This document shows, in pieces, positions 1 through 8,402 of a DNA stretch of 64,000 nt. Location: the NCBI RefSeq assembly GCF_002607855.1, contig NZ_AWQQ01000046.1, positions 1 to 64,000 of the forward strand, written 5' to 3'. Both the position numbers and the translations under genes were made by a program. This DNA comes from Desulforamulus profundi (GTDB lineage: Bacteria > Bacillota_B > Desulfotomaculia > Desulfotomaculales > Desulfotomaculaceae). The notes beneath the pieces were generated by a model that saw only the letters and a program-made list of their open reading frames with translations, made no database searches and had not been told where the DNA came from. Within the stretch, counting starts at the first letter, position 1. Each line of letters opens with the position of its first letter.

Positions 1-303
1 CAAGAGGACGACGGTGGATAGACCATAAAAAATCTACAACTTTACAGTAGAACAGGTACTACAAGGTGAAGCAGACCACCTGGATGATTTAACTTACGAC
101 CCGATAATAGCCTAGGAATTACATCATTTGTAAAAATGTGGATTAAAGGACTACCTCTTAAGTGGTTGTTCCTTTAGCATAAAGTAAAATGGGTTAATTG
201 GTGTATACACCCAAATAATTACAAAATTATACAATTATATCTTCCAATTATTACCTTTTAATTTATGCGAAAGTTTTATGCAACGCTAGTGGATTAAAAT
301 AAA
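1..303. other. AT-rich stretch without a recognised gene
   Basis: I find no convincing complete gene here. A short + strand reading frame ends at a stop near 112-114 and could be the tail of a gene beginning outside the window, but it is too short to identify. Confidence 0.3.
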
Positions 304-333
304 AATGACCGCGTAGTATTCTACACGGTCATA
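304..333 (-). terminator. Rho-independent terminator of the zinc-ribbon gene
   Basis: An imperfect hairpin (arms around 306-315 and 322-331) is followed on the minus strand by a T-rich run. It lies just downstream of the stop of the minus-strand gene at 355. Confidence 0.7.
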
Positions 334-354
334 GTCTTGTTTAATTAAAAGGGT

Positions 355-648
355 TTACCAGTTATTGCGTGGGCGGAAGCAGTCACGGCAATATACGGGC
401 TTATCACCACGGGGTTGAAAAGGAACTTGAGTTTCTTTTCCACAGTCTGAACAGGTAACATTATACATTTGACGTTCTTGATAACCATAATTGTTACCTC
501 TGTTTGCCGCTTTGCGAGCAGCACGGCAATCAGGGCAACGACCGGGCTCATTTGTGAAACCCTTTTCTGCATAAAACTCTTGTTCCGACACCGTAAAAGC
601 AAATTCGGAACCACAATCCTTACAGCTTAAATTCTTGTCTTGAAACAT
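355..648 (-). CDS. Small zinc-ribbon protein (CxxC-x17-CxxC type)
   Basis: This 97-residue protein has four CxxC knuckles. The first pair (CKDCG and CPDCR) resembles the probable zinc-ribbon domain zf-trcl. The second pair is spaced exactly C-x2-C-x17-C-x2-C, the hallmark of the small CxxC-x17-CxxC family. The start is set at the ATG at 648 because a strong AGGAGG lies 6 bases upstream; the longer frame to 720 has no such site. Two zinc ions are probably bound. The cellular role of the family is unknown to me. It is a single-gene unit with its own terminator. Confidence 0.75.
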   Translation of the reverse strand: MFQDKNLSCKDCGSEFAFTVSEQEFYAEKGFTNEPGRCPDCRAARKAANRGNNYGYQERQMYNVTCSDCGKETQVPFQPRGDKPVYCRDCFRPRNNW

Positions 649-1001
649 AAAAAAACCTCCTCTAATTTTAAGTTGCCCGCCAGCTAGGGAAATAACAGTT
701 TTTTCCCAAGCCGATGGCAACCAGAGAAAGTTTTACCGTATATCCAAGCGTATCGAACTTCATAAGTATAACCCATCTAAAGGAATATGCAAGCTAATTT
801 TTTATTTATTTTTTATCCGGAGTTTGGCGACAAATATTTCCAGCCCAATAGCCGCAAGGGTTCCCGGTTCCAGTAGCATAGTTTTCGCTACTACATGTTA
901 GAATTTAACAATATCCCATCGAGGAATTTTTTTGAAACAATATAATCACAATATTTAATATAAAAATTACCGGCTAGTAGCTAACGTGCGAGCCCAGGGC
1001 A
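649..1001. other. Intergenic region, AT-rich
   Basis: About 350 bp between the zinc-ribbon gene and the transporter. It presumably holds the promoter of the former. A 25-codon minus-strand frame around 803-880 has no ribosome site and was not called. Confidence 0.3.
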
Positions 1002-1448
1002 CTACTTCTTCAGCAGCAGAAACGCCCCGCCGGCCATGAGGAAAGTTCCGGCAACATGATACCAGCTGAAGGGAATGCGGGCCACGCCAAAGAGGCCCAG
1101 GTGGTCGATGGCGGCGGCTGTAAGGACCTGGCCCACGATGATGGCGGTGGTGGCCGGGGCGACGCCCACGGCTGGGATGCTGCGGGCCACCATATAGATG
1201 ATTAATACGCTCAGCACGCCGCCCAGGTAGGTATACCAGGGGGCACTCATCCATTTATCCAGGTCGCAGGCCCCCAGGCGGCAAACAAAGACCAGGATGC
1301 CTACCAGGACCGTGCCTACTGCATGAACAATAAAGGTGGTCTCCCACAGTCCAATAACTTTGCCCAGGGCGGAATTCAGGGTTCCCTGCAGGGCCATGGT
1401 GAGTCCGGATGTGGCTGCGATGATAAGTGCGAATAATTTGCTGTCCAT
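1002..1448 (-). CDS. DMT-superfamily inner-membrane transporter, YdcZ (DUF606) family
   Basis: This 148-residue hydrophobic protein has four to five predicted membrane helices. An N-terminal segment with the small-residue pattern QGTLNSALG and a repeated pattern near the C-terminus (AGTFLMAGGAFLLLKK) are typical of YdcZ/DUF606 half-size transporters of the drug/metabolite superfamily, which are about 140-150 residues. The substrate is unknown. The ATG at 1448 has GGAGGT five bases upstream. It follows the HMA-like gene on the same strand but a terminator separates the two, so it may have its own promoter. Confidence 0.75.
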   Translation of the reverse strand: MDSKLFALIIAATSGLTMALQGTLNSALGKVIGLWETTFIVHAVGTVLVGILVFVCRLGACDLDKWMSAPWYTYLGGVLSVLIIYMVARSIPAVGVAPATTAIIVGQVLTAAAIDHLGLFGVARIPFSWYHVAGTFLMAGGAFLLLKK

Positions 1449-1463
1449 TACTGACCTCCGGTG

Positions 1464-1491
1464 AAAAAAGCAGGCCCGTGGCCTGCTTTTT
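1464..1491 (-). terminator. Rho-independent terminator
   Basis: A near-perfect GC-rich hairpin (GCAGGCC/GGCCTGC, 3-nt loop) is flanked by A and T runs, so it could work on either strand. It lies directly downstream of the HMA-like gene ending at 1515. Confidence 0.85.
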
Positions 1492-1514
1492 ATCCTGTTG
1501 TATGTTGGGCAATC

Positions 1515-1757
1515 CTATACCAGAATATCGTGGCCCAGGGACCTGAGGATTCCCCGCAGGTAATCGGTGTGGATGGCCCCGGGGTCAAAGTCCACGGTGA
1601 CGGTTCCGTCCTCCAGATTCACAATTACCTTATCCAACCCGTCAATTTCAGAAAGATAGGTTTCGATCTCCTCTTTATCATGCTGGCCTCCCTGCAGGCC
1701 GCCAATCTTAAAGGTCTTGGTGATGTTCCGGTGGTCCTGGATATTTGGCTCGACCAA
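1515..1757 (-). CDS. HMA-like ferredoxin-fold protein lacking the CxxC metal site
   Basis: This 80-residue protein has the beta-alpha-beta-beta-alpha-beta pattern of heavy-metal-associated domains. The hydrophobic strand TFKIGGL is followed by a helix, then VIVNLEDGTVTVDFD, then a second helix and a final strand. The usual GMTCxxC loop is replaced by GLQGGQH, so neither copper-binding cysteine is present. The start is a TTG at 1757 with GGGAGGGG a few bases upstream. The role is unknown. It may bind another ligand through the loop histidine or act as a protein-interaction domain. Confidence 0.6.
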   Translation of the reverse strand: MVEPNIQDHRNITKTFKIGGLQGGQHDKEEIETYLSEIDGLDKVIVNLEDGTVTVDFDPGAIHTDYLRGILRSLGHDILV

Positions 1758-1886
1758 GACGTTCCCCTCCCTCCTGATTTCTCTCCTATTTTTTACCGTA
1801 ATCTGAGCCGTTATACATCAACAATCAACCCCCGCCGGATGTCCAGGTTTCCGACCGGGGCCGATACTGTAAATTCTTTGCACTTT

Positions 1887-3002
1887 TTATGCCCCCGGGA
1901 AAGATTTTAGTGATAGATCCACCCTGATGATCCCCGCACCGATGAAATGATTGCCCGAACCTTTTACCTTTTGGGCCCCGGACAATAACCGCCGGTGCAG
2001 TTGATCAACATGTTCATCAGGGTATTTTGCCTTTAACAATGCCGCAGCGCCGGTGACGTGAGCCGTAGCCATGGAACTGCCACTTAACCGAACGTAGCTG
2101 CCCCAACGGTAGGTAGAAACGATATCGCTTCCCGGAGCCAGCATATCTACCTCCGGGCCACTGCTGCTAAAACTGGCGAGTTTTCCCCTGCTGTCCACTG
2201 CGGCGACGCTGAGGGCCTCCTCAAATACAGAAGGATAATCGACGGTATTCGGACCGCCGTCATTGCCGGCAGCCGCCACGATCAGCAGCCCTCGCCGTCG
2301 GGCTACCCGGACCGCTTCTTCCAGCGCACTGCTGTACTTATCGGTGCCAAAGCTCATGTTCGCCACGTTAATGCCGCGTTTCAAACACCAATCGATGGCA
2401 TTAATGGCGTTCAAGATGGTACCTTCACCCCATTGATCCAATACCTTGACGGCATAGAGTTCCGCCTCCGGTGCCACTCCGATGATCCCCTTGCCAATGT
2501 TGGCAGCGGCAATGGTTCCCGCCACATGTGTGCCATGACCGTTATCATCATAATAAGATGCCCCGGGGTCAACCAGGTTTATCCCTCCCTTGAGGTTGTT
2601 CCCCAGGTTAGGATGGCTGCCATCGATGCCGCTGTCAATCACCGCAACCTTAACGCCTTGCCCTCTGGTTTCCGGCCAGCAGACGTGGGACCCAATAGAA
2701 TGAACACCCCAGGGGATTAACTGCTCCTCTTCATACATAAATGGTTTAAACTTGGCCGGTGCCCAGGGTACCAAACGAATTTTAAAGTTTTCTTCTACCG
2801 CTGCCACTCCACCGGTAGATACGATCTTTTCATCTGAAATATCCTCCGGTAAAGTGCAGATGATACCGTTCACGTTTGGTAGGGTGCGAATTTCCTTTGC
2901 TCCTATCCATTTGATCAGATCGATATGGGACGGGGTCAGTTCACTGCGGTAAAGGCGATTTTTAAAAAGTATTATTCTTACGCGTTTTTTTCTTCCGACC
3001 AT
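1887..3002 (-). CDS. Subtilisin-like serine protease (S8), probably intracellular
   Basis: This 371-residue protein has a full subtilase triad: Asp about 123 (VIDSGIDG), His about 156 (NGHGTHVAG) and Ser about 310 (SGSSMA), with the oxyanion Asn about 247 (AAAGN). About 100 N-terminal residues look like an inhibitor-I9-type propeptide. There is no signal peptide, which resembles intracellular subtilisins. I chose the ATG at 3002, 28 bp after the stop of the upstream gene and with a G-rich ribosome site; the frame is open to 3101 but that would overlap the neighbour. It follows the coiled-coil gene in an apparent operon. The substrate is unknown. Confidence 0.85.
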   Translation of the reverse strand: MVGRKKRVRIILFKNRLYRSELTPSHIDLIKWIGAKEIRTLPNVNGIICTLPEDISDEKIVSTGGVAAVEENFKIRLVPWAPAKFKPFMYEEEQLIPWGVHSIGSHVCWPETRGQGVKVAVIDSGIDGSHPNLGNNLKGGINLVDPGASYYDDNGHGTHVAGTIAAANIGKGIIGVAPEAELYAVKVLDQWGEGTILNAINAIDWCLKRGINVANMSFGTDKYSSALEEAVRVARRRGLLIVAAAGNDGGPNTVDYPSVFEEALSVAAVDSRGKLASFSSSGPEVDMLAPGSDIVSTYRWGSYVRLSGSSMATAHVTGAAALLKAKYPDEHVDQLHRRLLSGAQKVKGSGNHFIGAGIIRVDLSLKSFPGA

Positions 3003-3030
3003 AGCCTCATCCCCTCTGGCCAGAACGCCC

Positions 3031-3573
3031 CTACTCTTCTTTCTTTTCTTCGGGCTTGCTTGATTTGTTTGGTTTGCTTGTGCTGTTATCCACCGGTTCA
3101 CTGCTCAGCAGCCCCTGGAGAAGACTTCCCAGGGGGGCCAAAACGCTGGCTAAATCCACCTCTTTGGTGGACCGGGTAGCGCCCTGCCGTTCCGAAGTCT
3201 TTACGGTGGCCACGATGGAGTCAAACATAACTCCCAGGCTGCCGGCCACGATATCCATGACCTTGCCGGTCACCTTAACGCCTTTGATGATCTTGTGAAG
3301 GGTTTCCTCCACAGGGACCTCTCTCCTGGCAATTTGTTGCTGACCGGAGAGATTTTCCATAACTTCGTTTAACTTATCCAGTTGCTCGTTTAGCTGGTGT
3401 TCTGCCTGACGTTGCAATTCAACCCTGGAAATAATGTCAACCAGTTTATCCATGTTTCCCAGCACACCGGAAACCTGGTCCAGTTCACTGCTCTTCTGGG
3501 AGTGGATGCTCTCCAATTTGGTGACCAGCTGCTCTAGGTTGCTGGCGAGCCGGTTGCTGGATCTTTCACCCAC
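3031..3573 (-). CDS. Uncharacterised coiled-coil protein
   Basis: A 180-residue protein with no domain I recognise. Residues about 10-90 are rich in E, Q, L and K in heptad-like spacing and probably form a coiled coil. A more hydrophobic middle section (about 100-125, GKVMDIVAGSLGVMFDSIV) could be amphipathic or membrane-associated. The tail is charged (KPEEKKEE). The GTG at 3573 is preferred over the TTG at 3582 because GGGAG lies nine bases before it. It is just upstream of the subtilase in the same direction, so it may be the substrate, inhibitor or anchor of that protease (inference). Confidence 0.6.
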   Translation of the reverse strand: MGERSSNRLASNLEQLVTKLESIHSQKSSELDQVSGVLGNMDKLVDIISRVELQRQAEHQLNEQLDKLNEVMENLSGQQQIARREVPVEETLHKIIKGVKVTGKVMDIVAGSLGVMFDSIVATVKTSERQGATRSTKEVDLASVLAPLGSLLQGLLSSEPVDNSTSKPNKSSKPEEKKEE

Positions 3574-3626
3574 TGTGATCAACTCCCTTCCCTAACAACA
3601 CCGATGTCGACGTATATCCTTGGGTG

Positions 3627-3657
3627 GAAAGGGCTACACGAGGGTGTAGCCCCTTCC
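3627..3657 (-). terminator. Rho-independent terminator
   Basis: The hairpin GGGCTACAC/GTGTAGCCC lies just after the stop of the small membrane protein at 3689. The T run is short. Confidence 0.65.
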
Positions 3658-3688
3658 CTGATAAAGGATATAAAACTTTTGTGAAGGT

Positions 3689-3886
3689 CTAGCACCAGGC
3701 AAAGCAGCAGCAGAAGATAGCCAGGGCCAGGAACAGGTAGAGGCCGAGCAGGTGGACGGGCAGAATGCCGCAGAATACGAGTGCGATGCCGATGATGAAC
3801 AGCGCCAGCAGCAGGCAGCAGCATAGACCCAGATTTCCCGAATAACCTCCAACTTTTTCCTTAATGCCTTCTAGTACGTTAGACAT
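3689..3886 (-). CDS. Small cysteine-rich membrane protein
   Basis: This 65-residue peptide starts at an ATG with a strong GAGGAGG upstream. After a hydrophilic head of about 20 residues come two hydrophobic segments (about 22-40 and 44-64). Cysteines cluster at the start of the first (LCCCLLL) and the end of the second (FCCCFAWC). Other frames over the same DNA are less convincing because they lack this ribosome site. It is not a family I recognise. The surrounding genes suggest a possible sporulation or envelope role, which is inference only. Confidence 0.6.
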   Translation of the reverse strand: MSNVLEGIKEKVGGYSGNLGLCCCLLLALFIIGIALVFCGILPVHLLGLYLFLALAIFCCCFAWC

Positions 3887-4005
3887 CTAAATTCCTCCTC
3901 ATGTTTAAATCTGTGAACGATATCCCGGGACCGTTCTTACATTAAATTATGAGAAAAGGAGACTTTGTGTTACATTATGAGAAGACAAATTTTGCATGAC
4001 AAAGT

Positions 4006-4037
4006 AAAAAAGGGCAGCCACCATGGGCTTACCCTTT
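4006..4037 (-). terminator. Rho-independent terminator after the YbaB-like pair
   Basis: A hairpin with arms about 4010-4019 and 4026-4036 is followed on the minus strand by a run of six T. It lies just after the stop at 4056. Confidence 0.75.
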
Positions 4038-4055
4038 ATCCCTTAACCGGCTGTA

Positions 4056-4355
4056 CTAAAAAATTCCTGGCAAGTTTGCTAGATCAAGGCCGGTAACTTT
4101 AGTTACTTGCTCCCTGGCCCTGGCCTTGCTTTCCACCTGGGCCTGATTATAGGCTTCGGCAAGCATTTGTCCCAGGACTTCCGGCGCCACAGCGGTGACC
4201 CGGTCCGGGTCAAATCGGACGGCTAAAATATTCTGCTGGCCGTTCATAATGACTTTTGCCAACCCGTCGCCGGCCACCCCTTCTACGGTAAGGTCTTTTA
4301 ACTGCTGCTGCAAATCCTGCAGTTGGCCCAGTATTTTGGACATATTGCCTATCAC
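4056..4355 (-). CDS. YbaB/EbfC-like protein, divergent paralogue A
   Basis: This 99-residue protein has the YbaB plan: an N-terminal helix rich in Q, L and K (LGQLQDLQQQLKDL), a central beta section with a GDG turn and MNGQQNI, and a C-terminal helix ending in TGLDLANLPGIF. YbaB/EbfC proteins are small dimeric nucleoid-associated DNA-binding proteins. The start is GTG at 4355 with GGGGGTGAG about five bases upstream. It lies 13 bp after paralogue B and is not beside recR; the canonical ybaB is elsewhere in this window (38695-39012). The two are probably co-transcribed. Confidence 0.7.
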   Translation of the reverse strand: MIGNMSKILGQLQDLQQQLKDLTVEGVAGDGLAKVIMNGQQNILAVRFDPDRVTAVAPEVLGQMLAEAYNQAQVESKARAREQVTKVTGLDLANLPGIF

Positions 4356-4368
4356 GGACTCACCCCCG

Positions 4369-4671
4369 TTAACCTTTAAACATATTCATGAAATTGGACA
4401 CGTTGATGCCTGTCATCTTGGCAACCTGCTCCTGGACTTTTTTCCTGCTCTCCTGTTGGGCCAGATTTAACGCTTCAGCCGCCTTATCTTCCAACTGGGC
4501 CACATCCCCTTGCATTAACCGGGGGGCGATCTGAACAGCCATTAAACTCTGGGTGCCGTTCATTAAAACGGTGATGTCACCTTCTCCCACCGTGACTTCC
4601 ACTTGAATTTCCTTTAGCGTTTCCTGCATGTTTTGCACCTGGGACATCATGCCACCTAAATTACCGAACAA
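4369..4671 (-). CDS. YbaB/EbfC-like protein, divergent paralogue B
   Basis: This 100-residue protein begins with FGNLGGMMSQVQNMQE and ends with AKMTGINVSNFMNMFKG, both typical of YbaB ends. The middle holds the acidic GEGDI turn and MNGTQSLM strand. It is clearly related to paralogue A next door and to the dnaX-linked YbaB, but it lacks the Lys-rich N-terminal helix of the latter. The start is TTG at 4671 with AAGGAGGT eight bases upstream. Together with paralogue A it could form a heterodimer (inference). Confidence 0.7.
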   Translation of the reverse strand: MFGNLGGMMSQVQNMQETLKEIQVEVTVGEGDITVLMNGTQSLMAVQIAPRLMQGDVAQLEDKAAEALNLAQQESRKKVQEQVAKMTGINVSNFMNMFKG

Positions 4672-4763
4672 CGCAAACCAACCTCCTTAAAACGAAGATG
4701 TGGGCGAGCCAAACCGGGGATCCCATTTTAAAACTCCTCTGGGGGAAAACCCTTGCTCTTTCC

Positions 4764-5396
4764 TCATGGCTTCATGGCTTTGTTTGGGCTTTTCTTCCGG
4801 TTGATCCTTTTTTCTTCCTTTGCCTGCGATTCTTTCGGCCTCTGACCCTCCGGCGGACGCCTGGGTCCCATCATGTTTGCCAGCATGGCCATGAGGGCTG
4901 CGGGGTTAGCGCCACCACCGCCGGGTCCGCCCAGCATACTTGCCAGGGCGCCCAGTAAGGCCGGGTCGAGGCCGGGTCTGTTGCCCGGTTCACCGGGACC
5001 TTCGGGGCCCCTGGGTCCCCCGAGCATGCCGGCCAGGGCTGCCAGCATGGCCGGGTCAATGCCTCCCGGGCCGCCGGGCGGTCCCTGGGGTCCCTGGAAA
5101 AATCCCGGCGGCGGGGCTGCGCCACCGAGCATGCCGGATATTTGGGCTGCCAGGTTATCAGTTCCCCGGACCCGTTGTCCCTCCGGCAGGATGCGGTTCA
5201 TGCAGTTGACAATGCCCAGCAGGTTCATTAAGGCCAGCATAATCATGGTCGTATTCTGGTCGGCCCCGTGCTGGGCTTGAAAATTCAGCAGTTTAAACAT
5301 TGCTTCATCCAGGCTCTGACGAATCGTATCCCCCGCTGTGTTAGCAGGCTGGCTGACCGGTTCCCGGGACATCATTTCCTCCTTGCCGTTTTCCAC
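4764..5396 (-). CDS. Gly/Pro-rich repetitive protein
   Basis: About 210 residues. The N-terminal third is a helical region (DEAMFKLLNFQAQHGADQ, then NTTMIMLALMNLLGIVNCMN). The C-terminal two thirds hold collagen-like G/P stretches alternating with an imperfect repeat of the form DPAxLAALAxMLGGP, seen three times. The tail is strongly basic (KRINRKKSPNKAMKP). The start is uncertain: GTG at 5396 has AGGGGG seven bases upstream, and ATG at 5372 has AAGGAGG five bases upstream. It is not a family I recognise. The neighbours suggest a spore-surface or matrix protein (inference). Confidence 0.6.
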   Translation of the reverse strand: MENGKEEMMSREPVSQPANTAGDTIRQSLDEAMFKLLNFQAQHGADQNTTMIMLALMNLLGIVNCMNRILPEGQRVRGTDNLAAQISGMLGGAAPPPGFFQGPQGPPGGPGGIDPAMLAALAGMLGGPRGPEGPGEPGNRPGLDPALLGALASMLGGPGGGGANPAALMAMLANMMGPRRPPEGQRPKESQAKEEKRINRKKSPNKAMKP

Positions 5397-5498
5397 CTTG
5401 TTCCCCCCTTTTTCAGTCAAAAAACTAACACTATAATATATGTGGGGCCGGCACCATAAGTGCCCCTGGGACAAGCCCCACACCCTGGTATAAACAGG

Positions 5499-5521
5499 GA
5501 AGCCGCCCGGTGGACGGCTTC
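5499..5521 (-). terminator. Terminator-like hairpin
   Basis: The hairpin GAAGCCG/CGGCTTC with a GC-rich upper stem lies 34 bp after the stop of the SPOCS-like gene at 5555. The T run on the minus strand is weak. Confidence 0.5.
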
Positions 5522-5554
5522 ATATTACATGGATAATAAATTATCCAACAATGG

Positions 5555-6651
5555 TTAAAGTTGCATCGTCAATGAGTACAAAGGCTCCGTTGGGGCCCCA
5601 ACCGGAGGATTAATGGGAGTAAATACGATTTCTACTGTTCCGGAAACTGCTCCTTCAGGTGCCGGGTTAGAGGTTAAACAAATCTGTTTCCAAGTTGTAT
5701 TGATGTTTTCATCTGGAATTGTTGTAACTGCTGCGGAGTTAATGGGGTTGCCTGCTGCATCACGGAACACAACCCTCGCTTCAACGGTATAATCTGTAAC
5801 GGGTCCTAAACCAGCCGGCGGTACCTCCTGGATATAGAAGCACAACTCATACCTAAGCCCAGGACGGATAAACTCTCTAGGAATCTGCTGTACAAGAGAT
5901 GCCGGCTGAGACGGGTCAGCAGTACATTCAGCGTCAGCCGGAGGACCACCTAAACCGGCTGAAAATCCGCCGTTTCTTCCCGGTTGTCCCGGGGCAACAT
6001 TGGACTGCTGCCAAACAGCAAGAACACATGCTGTAAAAGCTTCAAAGCTTGTGTTTGCAAGCACCTGCGTGCCAATCAAATCCTGATCCGGGATGCAAGT
6101 CTGGATGAAGATCTGCTGGTCTTCGGTGATCTTCAGGGTAAAGGTGATGGTGGCTACCTGCTGAATGCGGGTGGGCCGGGGCAGCTCGAAATCTATATCC
6201 ACGTTTACATCCCGGAATTCAATATCAATATTGCCGGGGTCCATGACAGGCAGAGGAGGATCCAGTTTTACAGTCTTCATGAAGCGAATGTCTTCGCTAA
6301 AGTGTCTGACGTCATCATCCTTGTTGACATAGAAGATCTGCTTGTGCAGGGTGCCGTGTACCGTGATGCTTCTGATCTCCCGGGGTCCGCAAACCGGTTC
6401 ACCGAAATGCACGGTGGCCTTGGGGCTGTTGCAGGGAACATGGTTGTTCATGATAGGGCCGGTGAAGACCGGATCGGCTTCCAGGTCCCGCACCACCACG
6501 TCAATGTGGTCTATTTTTTTGCTTGTTCGGGCGGGCAGGTGACGTTATCCACGGTTACAGAATCTCTGACATCCGCTAGCACAATAGGCAGCTTCACTAA
6601 AATGCATCCGGCAAATGGTAATAAAGCATTCTGGTTGTTACCGTTCGGCAT
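5555..6651 (-). CDS. SPOCS (DUF3794)-like spore-surface protein, frameshifted
   Basis: The gene begins at an ATG at 6651 behind TAAGGAGG and should run to 5555, about 365 residues. The frame breaks at the 7-base T run at 6514-6520: with one more base the reading continues through KKIDHIDVVVRDLEADP, exactly as in the paralogue at 20664. The first 180 residues resemble a SPOCS/DUF3794 domain (VHGTLHKQIFYVNKDDDVRH). The C-terminal 130 residues are a beta-rich domain (RPGLRYELCFYIQEV) that could bind carbohydrate. The break is either a sequencing error or homopolymer slippage. It lies downstream of the SPOCS/LysM gene, so a coat or exosporium role is likely. Confidence 0.65.
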
Positions 6652-6679
6652 TGTTTTACCTCCTTAATGTTATTTATAC

Positions 6680-8308
6680 TTAACCCTTGGCAACGCAAGG
6701 AATCTTGATGGTCTGGCCGACCGTGATTAAGTTGGGGTTGGTGATTTGCGGGTTCACGGCCAGGATAGCCTGCACGGTGGTGCCGAAGCGCTGGGCCAGC
6801 TTGCTCAGGGTGTCACCCCGCTGAACCACGTAATTAAAGGTGGTGCCGGGAATACAAACTTCCGGGGCCGGGGTCACGGTGGGTCTGGGTCTGAAACCGG
6901 TCACCACTTCCCGTTTAACGGTTTCGGTGACCCGGGCGCAGACGTTCAGCACGGCTTCAACCACCAGGTCGCAGCCGTCTATCTTGGCATTGGCCCATTC
7001 CACTTCCACGTCAATGTCAACTTTTTGATCGGGGCGGGCGCCGGGCACATCGATAAAGGTTTTAAAGGAAACCTTGCGGTGAATCATATGAATGGACTGG
7101 TCCGCCTTCATGGCGGTGTACATCACCTGAAACTCGATGGTACCCTTCACCAGCACCTTATCCCGGATGACGTCGGTATCTTTAATCACCACATCGCCGG
7201 CGGTAACTTCCTTGATTTTGTCGATGGCCGGTTTTTCGGCGGGGGGTTCCTTGGCATCCCGGATCACGACCTGCTTGCACGCTTCTCCCACCAGACTCTC
7301 CATATCCAGGGTGGCGGTCTCCACGTCAGCGCCCTTCACTTCGGTGACAACATCCACTTCACGGTCCTCTGTCACCCGGGCCCGCAGACGTAATACTATA
7401 GTAGGAGACAGTAAGCAGGCGTTATCTTCGGCAACCTCAACCTCGCAGGACTCTACCATGGCGTCCACATGGACTTGCATGCCCTGCTCGGCGCCCTCAA
7501 CTTCAATAAAGGTGTTAAACTTAAAGGTTTCTTCCAGGGTGTGAACCGACTGGTCATCCTTCATCGCGGTGTAAGTACACTCCAGGTCCACTTCGCCGTC
7601 AATCAGCACTTTGTTTTTGATGATCTTCGTGTCGGTAATTTCCACATCACACATGCACTTAATGACTTTTTCGACGTCCGGCTTCCCTTCGGGCAGCTCA
7701 AACTCTTCGTCGATGAGGACCTGTTTGGTGCCAGTGCCCACCACATGCTGCAAATTCATTCTTTCCGTTTCGCAGGTAAATCCCTGGGGGCACTCCGTGA
7801 GAACATTCACATCGCGGGTTTCGGTAACCCTGGCGGTAACTTGTAATACTGCAGCAACATCCCAATCTTCGGCACACTTGGGATCTCGGGTCAGGCTCAC
7901 ATCCTCCACCACAATGTCAACTTCCGCATTCATGCCCGGCCGGGCGCCTTCTACTTCGATAAAATCGGTAAAATCCAGTTCCGCGTGGAAGGTGTGCACG
8001 GACTGGTCTTCTTTAAAGGCGGTATACATAACTTCCAGCCTGAGGGTTCCTTCCACGATGACCTTGTTGGGTATGACTTCGACCTTTTTCAGCTTGGTGG
8101 TGGTGTCTGTCGAGAGAATTTCATCCACTGCCGGCTTTGCCTCGGGCACGGAGATGGTGCCACGGACGATGGTCTGCTCTGTATTTTCACCGACTACCTG
8201 TTCTAAGCTGAATCTTTCTGTCTCTAACGCCGCATTGCTTCTGGTATTATTGTTAACATCGTCAAGAGCGCGTCGAAATTTTGGCTTGGGCCCTTTCTTC
8301 ATGGCCAT
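6680..8308 (-). CDS. Three SPOCS (DUF3794) domains plus C-terminal LysM; spore coat or cortex-associated protein
   Basis: A 542-residue protein. Three homologous blocks (about 30-165, 185-320 and 335-460) each carry the pattern 'VxVEGTLxxxVxYTAxKxDQSVH' followed by 'FxxFIxVxGAxPGM', the DUF3794/SPOCS signature of sporulation proteins. A LysM domain (about 493-537, YVVQRGDTLSKLAQRFGTT) should bind peptidoglycan, cortex or chitin-like glycans. The ATG at 8308 has AAAGGAGG eight bases upstream. There is no signal peptide, as expected for a coat protein made in the mother cell. It leads a two-gene unit with the SPOCS-like gene downstream. Confidence 0.85.
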   Translation of the reverse strand: MAMKKGPKPKFRRALDDVNNNTRSNAALETERFSLEQVVGENTEQTIVRGTISVPEAKPAVDEILSTDTTTKLKKVEVIPNKVIVEGTLRLEVMYTAFKEDQSVHTFHAELDFTDFIEVEGARPGMNAEVDIVVEDVSLTRDPKCAEDWDVAAVLQVTARVTETRDVNVLTECPQGFTCETERMNLQHVVGTGTKQVLIDEEFELPEGKPDVEKVIKCMCDVEITDTKIIKNKVLIDGEVDLECTYTAMKDDQSVHTLEETFKFNTFIEVEGAEQGMQVHVDAMVESCEVEVAEDNACLLSPTIVLRLRARVTEDREVDVVTEVKGADVETATLDMESLVGEACKQVVIRDAKEPPAEKPAIDKIKEVTAGDVVIKDTDVIRDKVLVKGTIEFQVMYTAMKADQSIHMIHRKVSFKTFIDVPGARPDQKVDIDVEVEWANAKIDGCDLVVEAVLNVCARVTETVKREVVTGFRPRPTVTPAPEVCIPGTTFNYVVQRGDTLSKLAQRFGTTVQAILAVNPQITNPNLITVGQTIKIPCVAKG

Positions 8309-8402
8309 CAATCGAGCCTCCTTTCAAGATATCTCCTTAATATATATATTGGATTGTCTGGAGAAATGTGCTGAAAATGTGGTCAATCCTTAAGAAAATG
8401 TA

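Noticed and set aside
1461..1910. 149-codon + strand frame
   Set aside because: It spans the terminator, the HMA-like gene and the intergenic region, and shows no protein-like pattern.
4873..5280. Proline-rich + strand frame
   Set aside because: Shadow of the Gly/Pro-rich minus-strand gene; low complexity and no ribosome site.
6746..8393. Long + strand open frames opposite the SPOCS/LysM gene
   Set aside because: They mirror the codon bias of the real minus-strand gene, which has the domains, the ribosome site and normal length.
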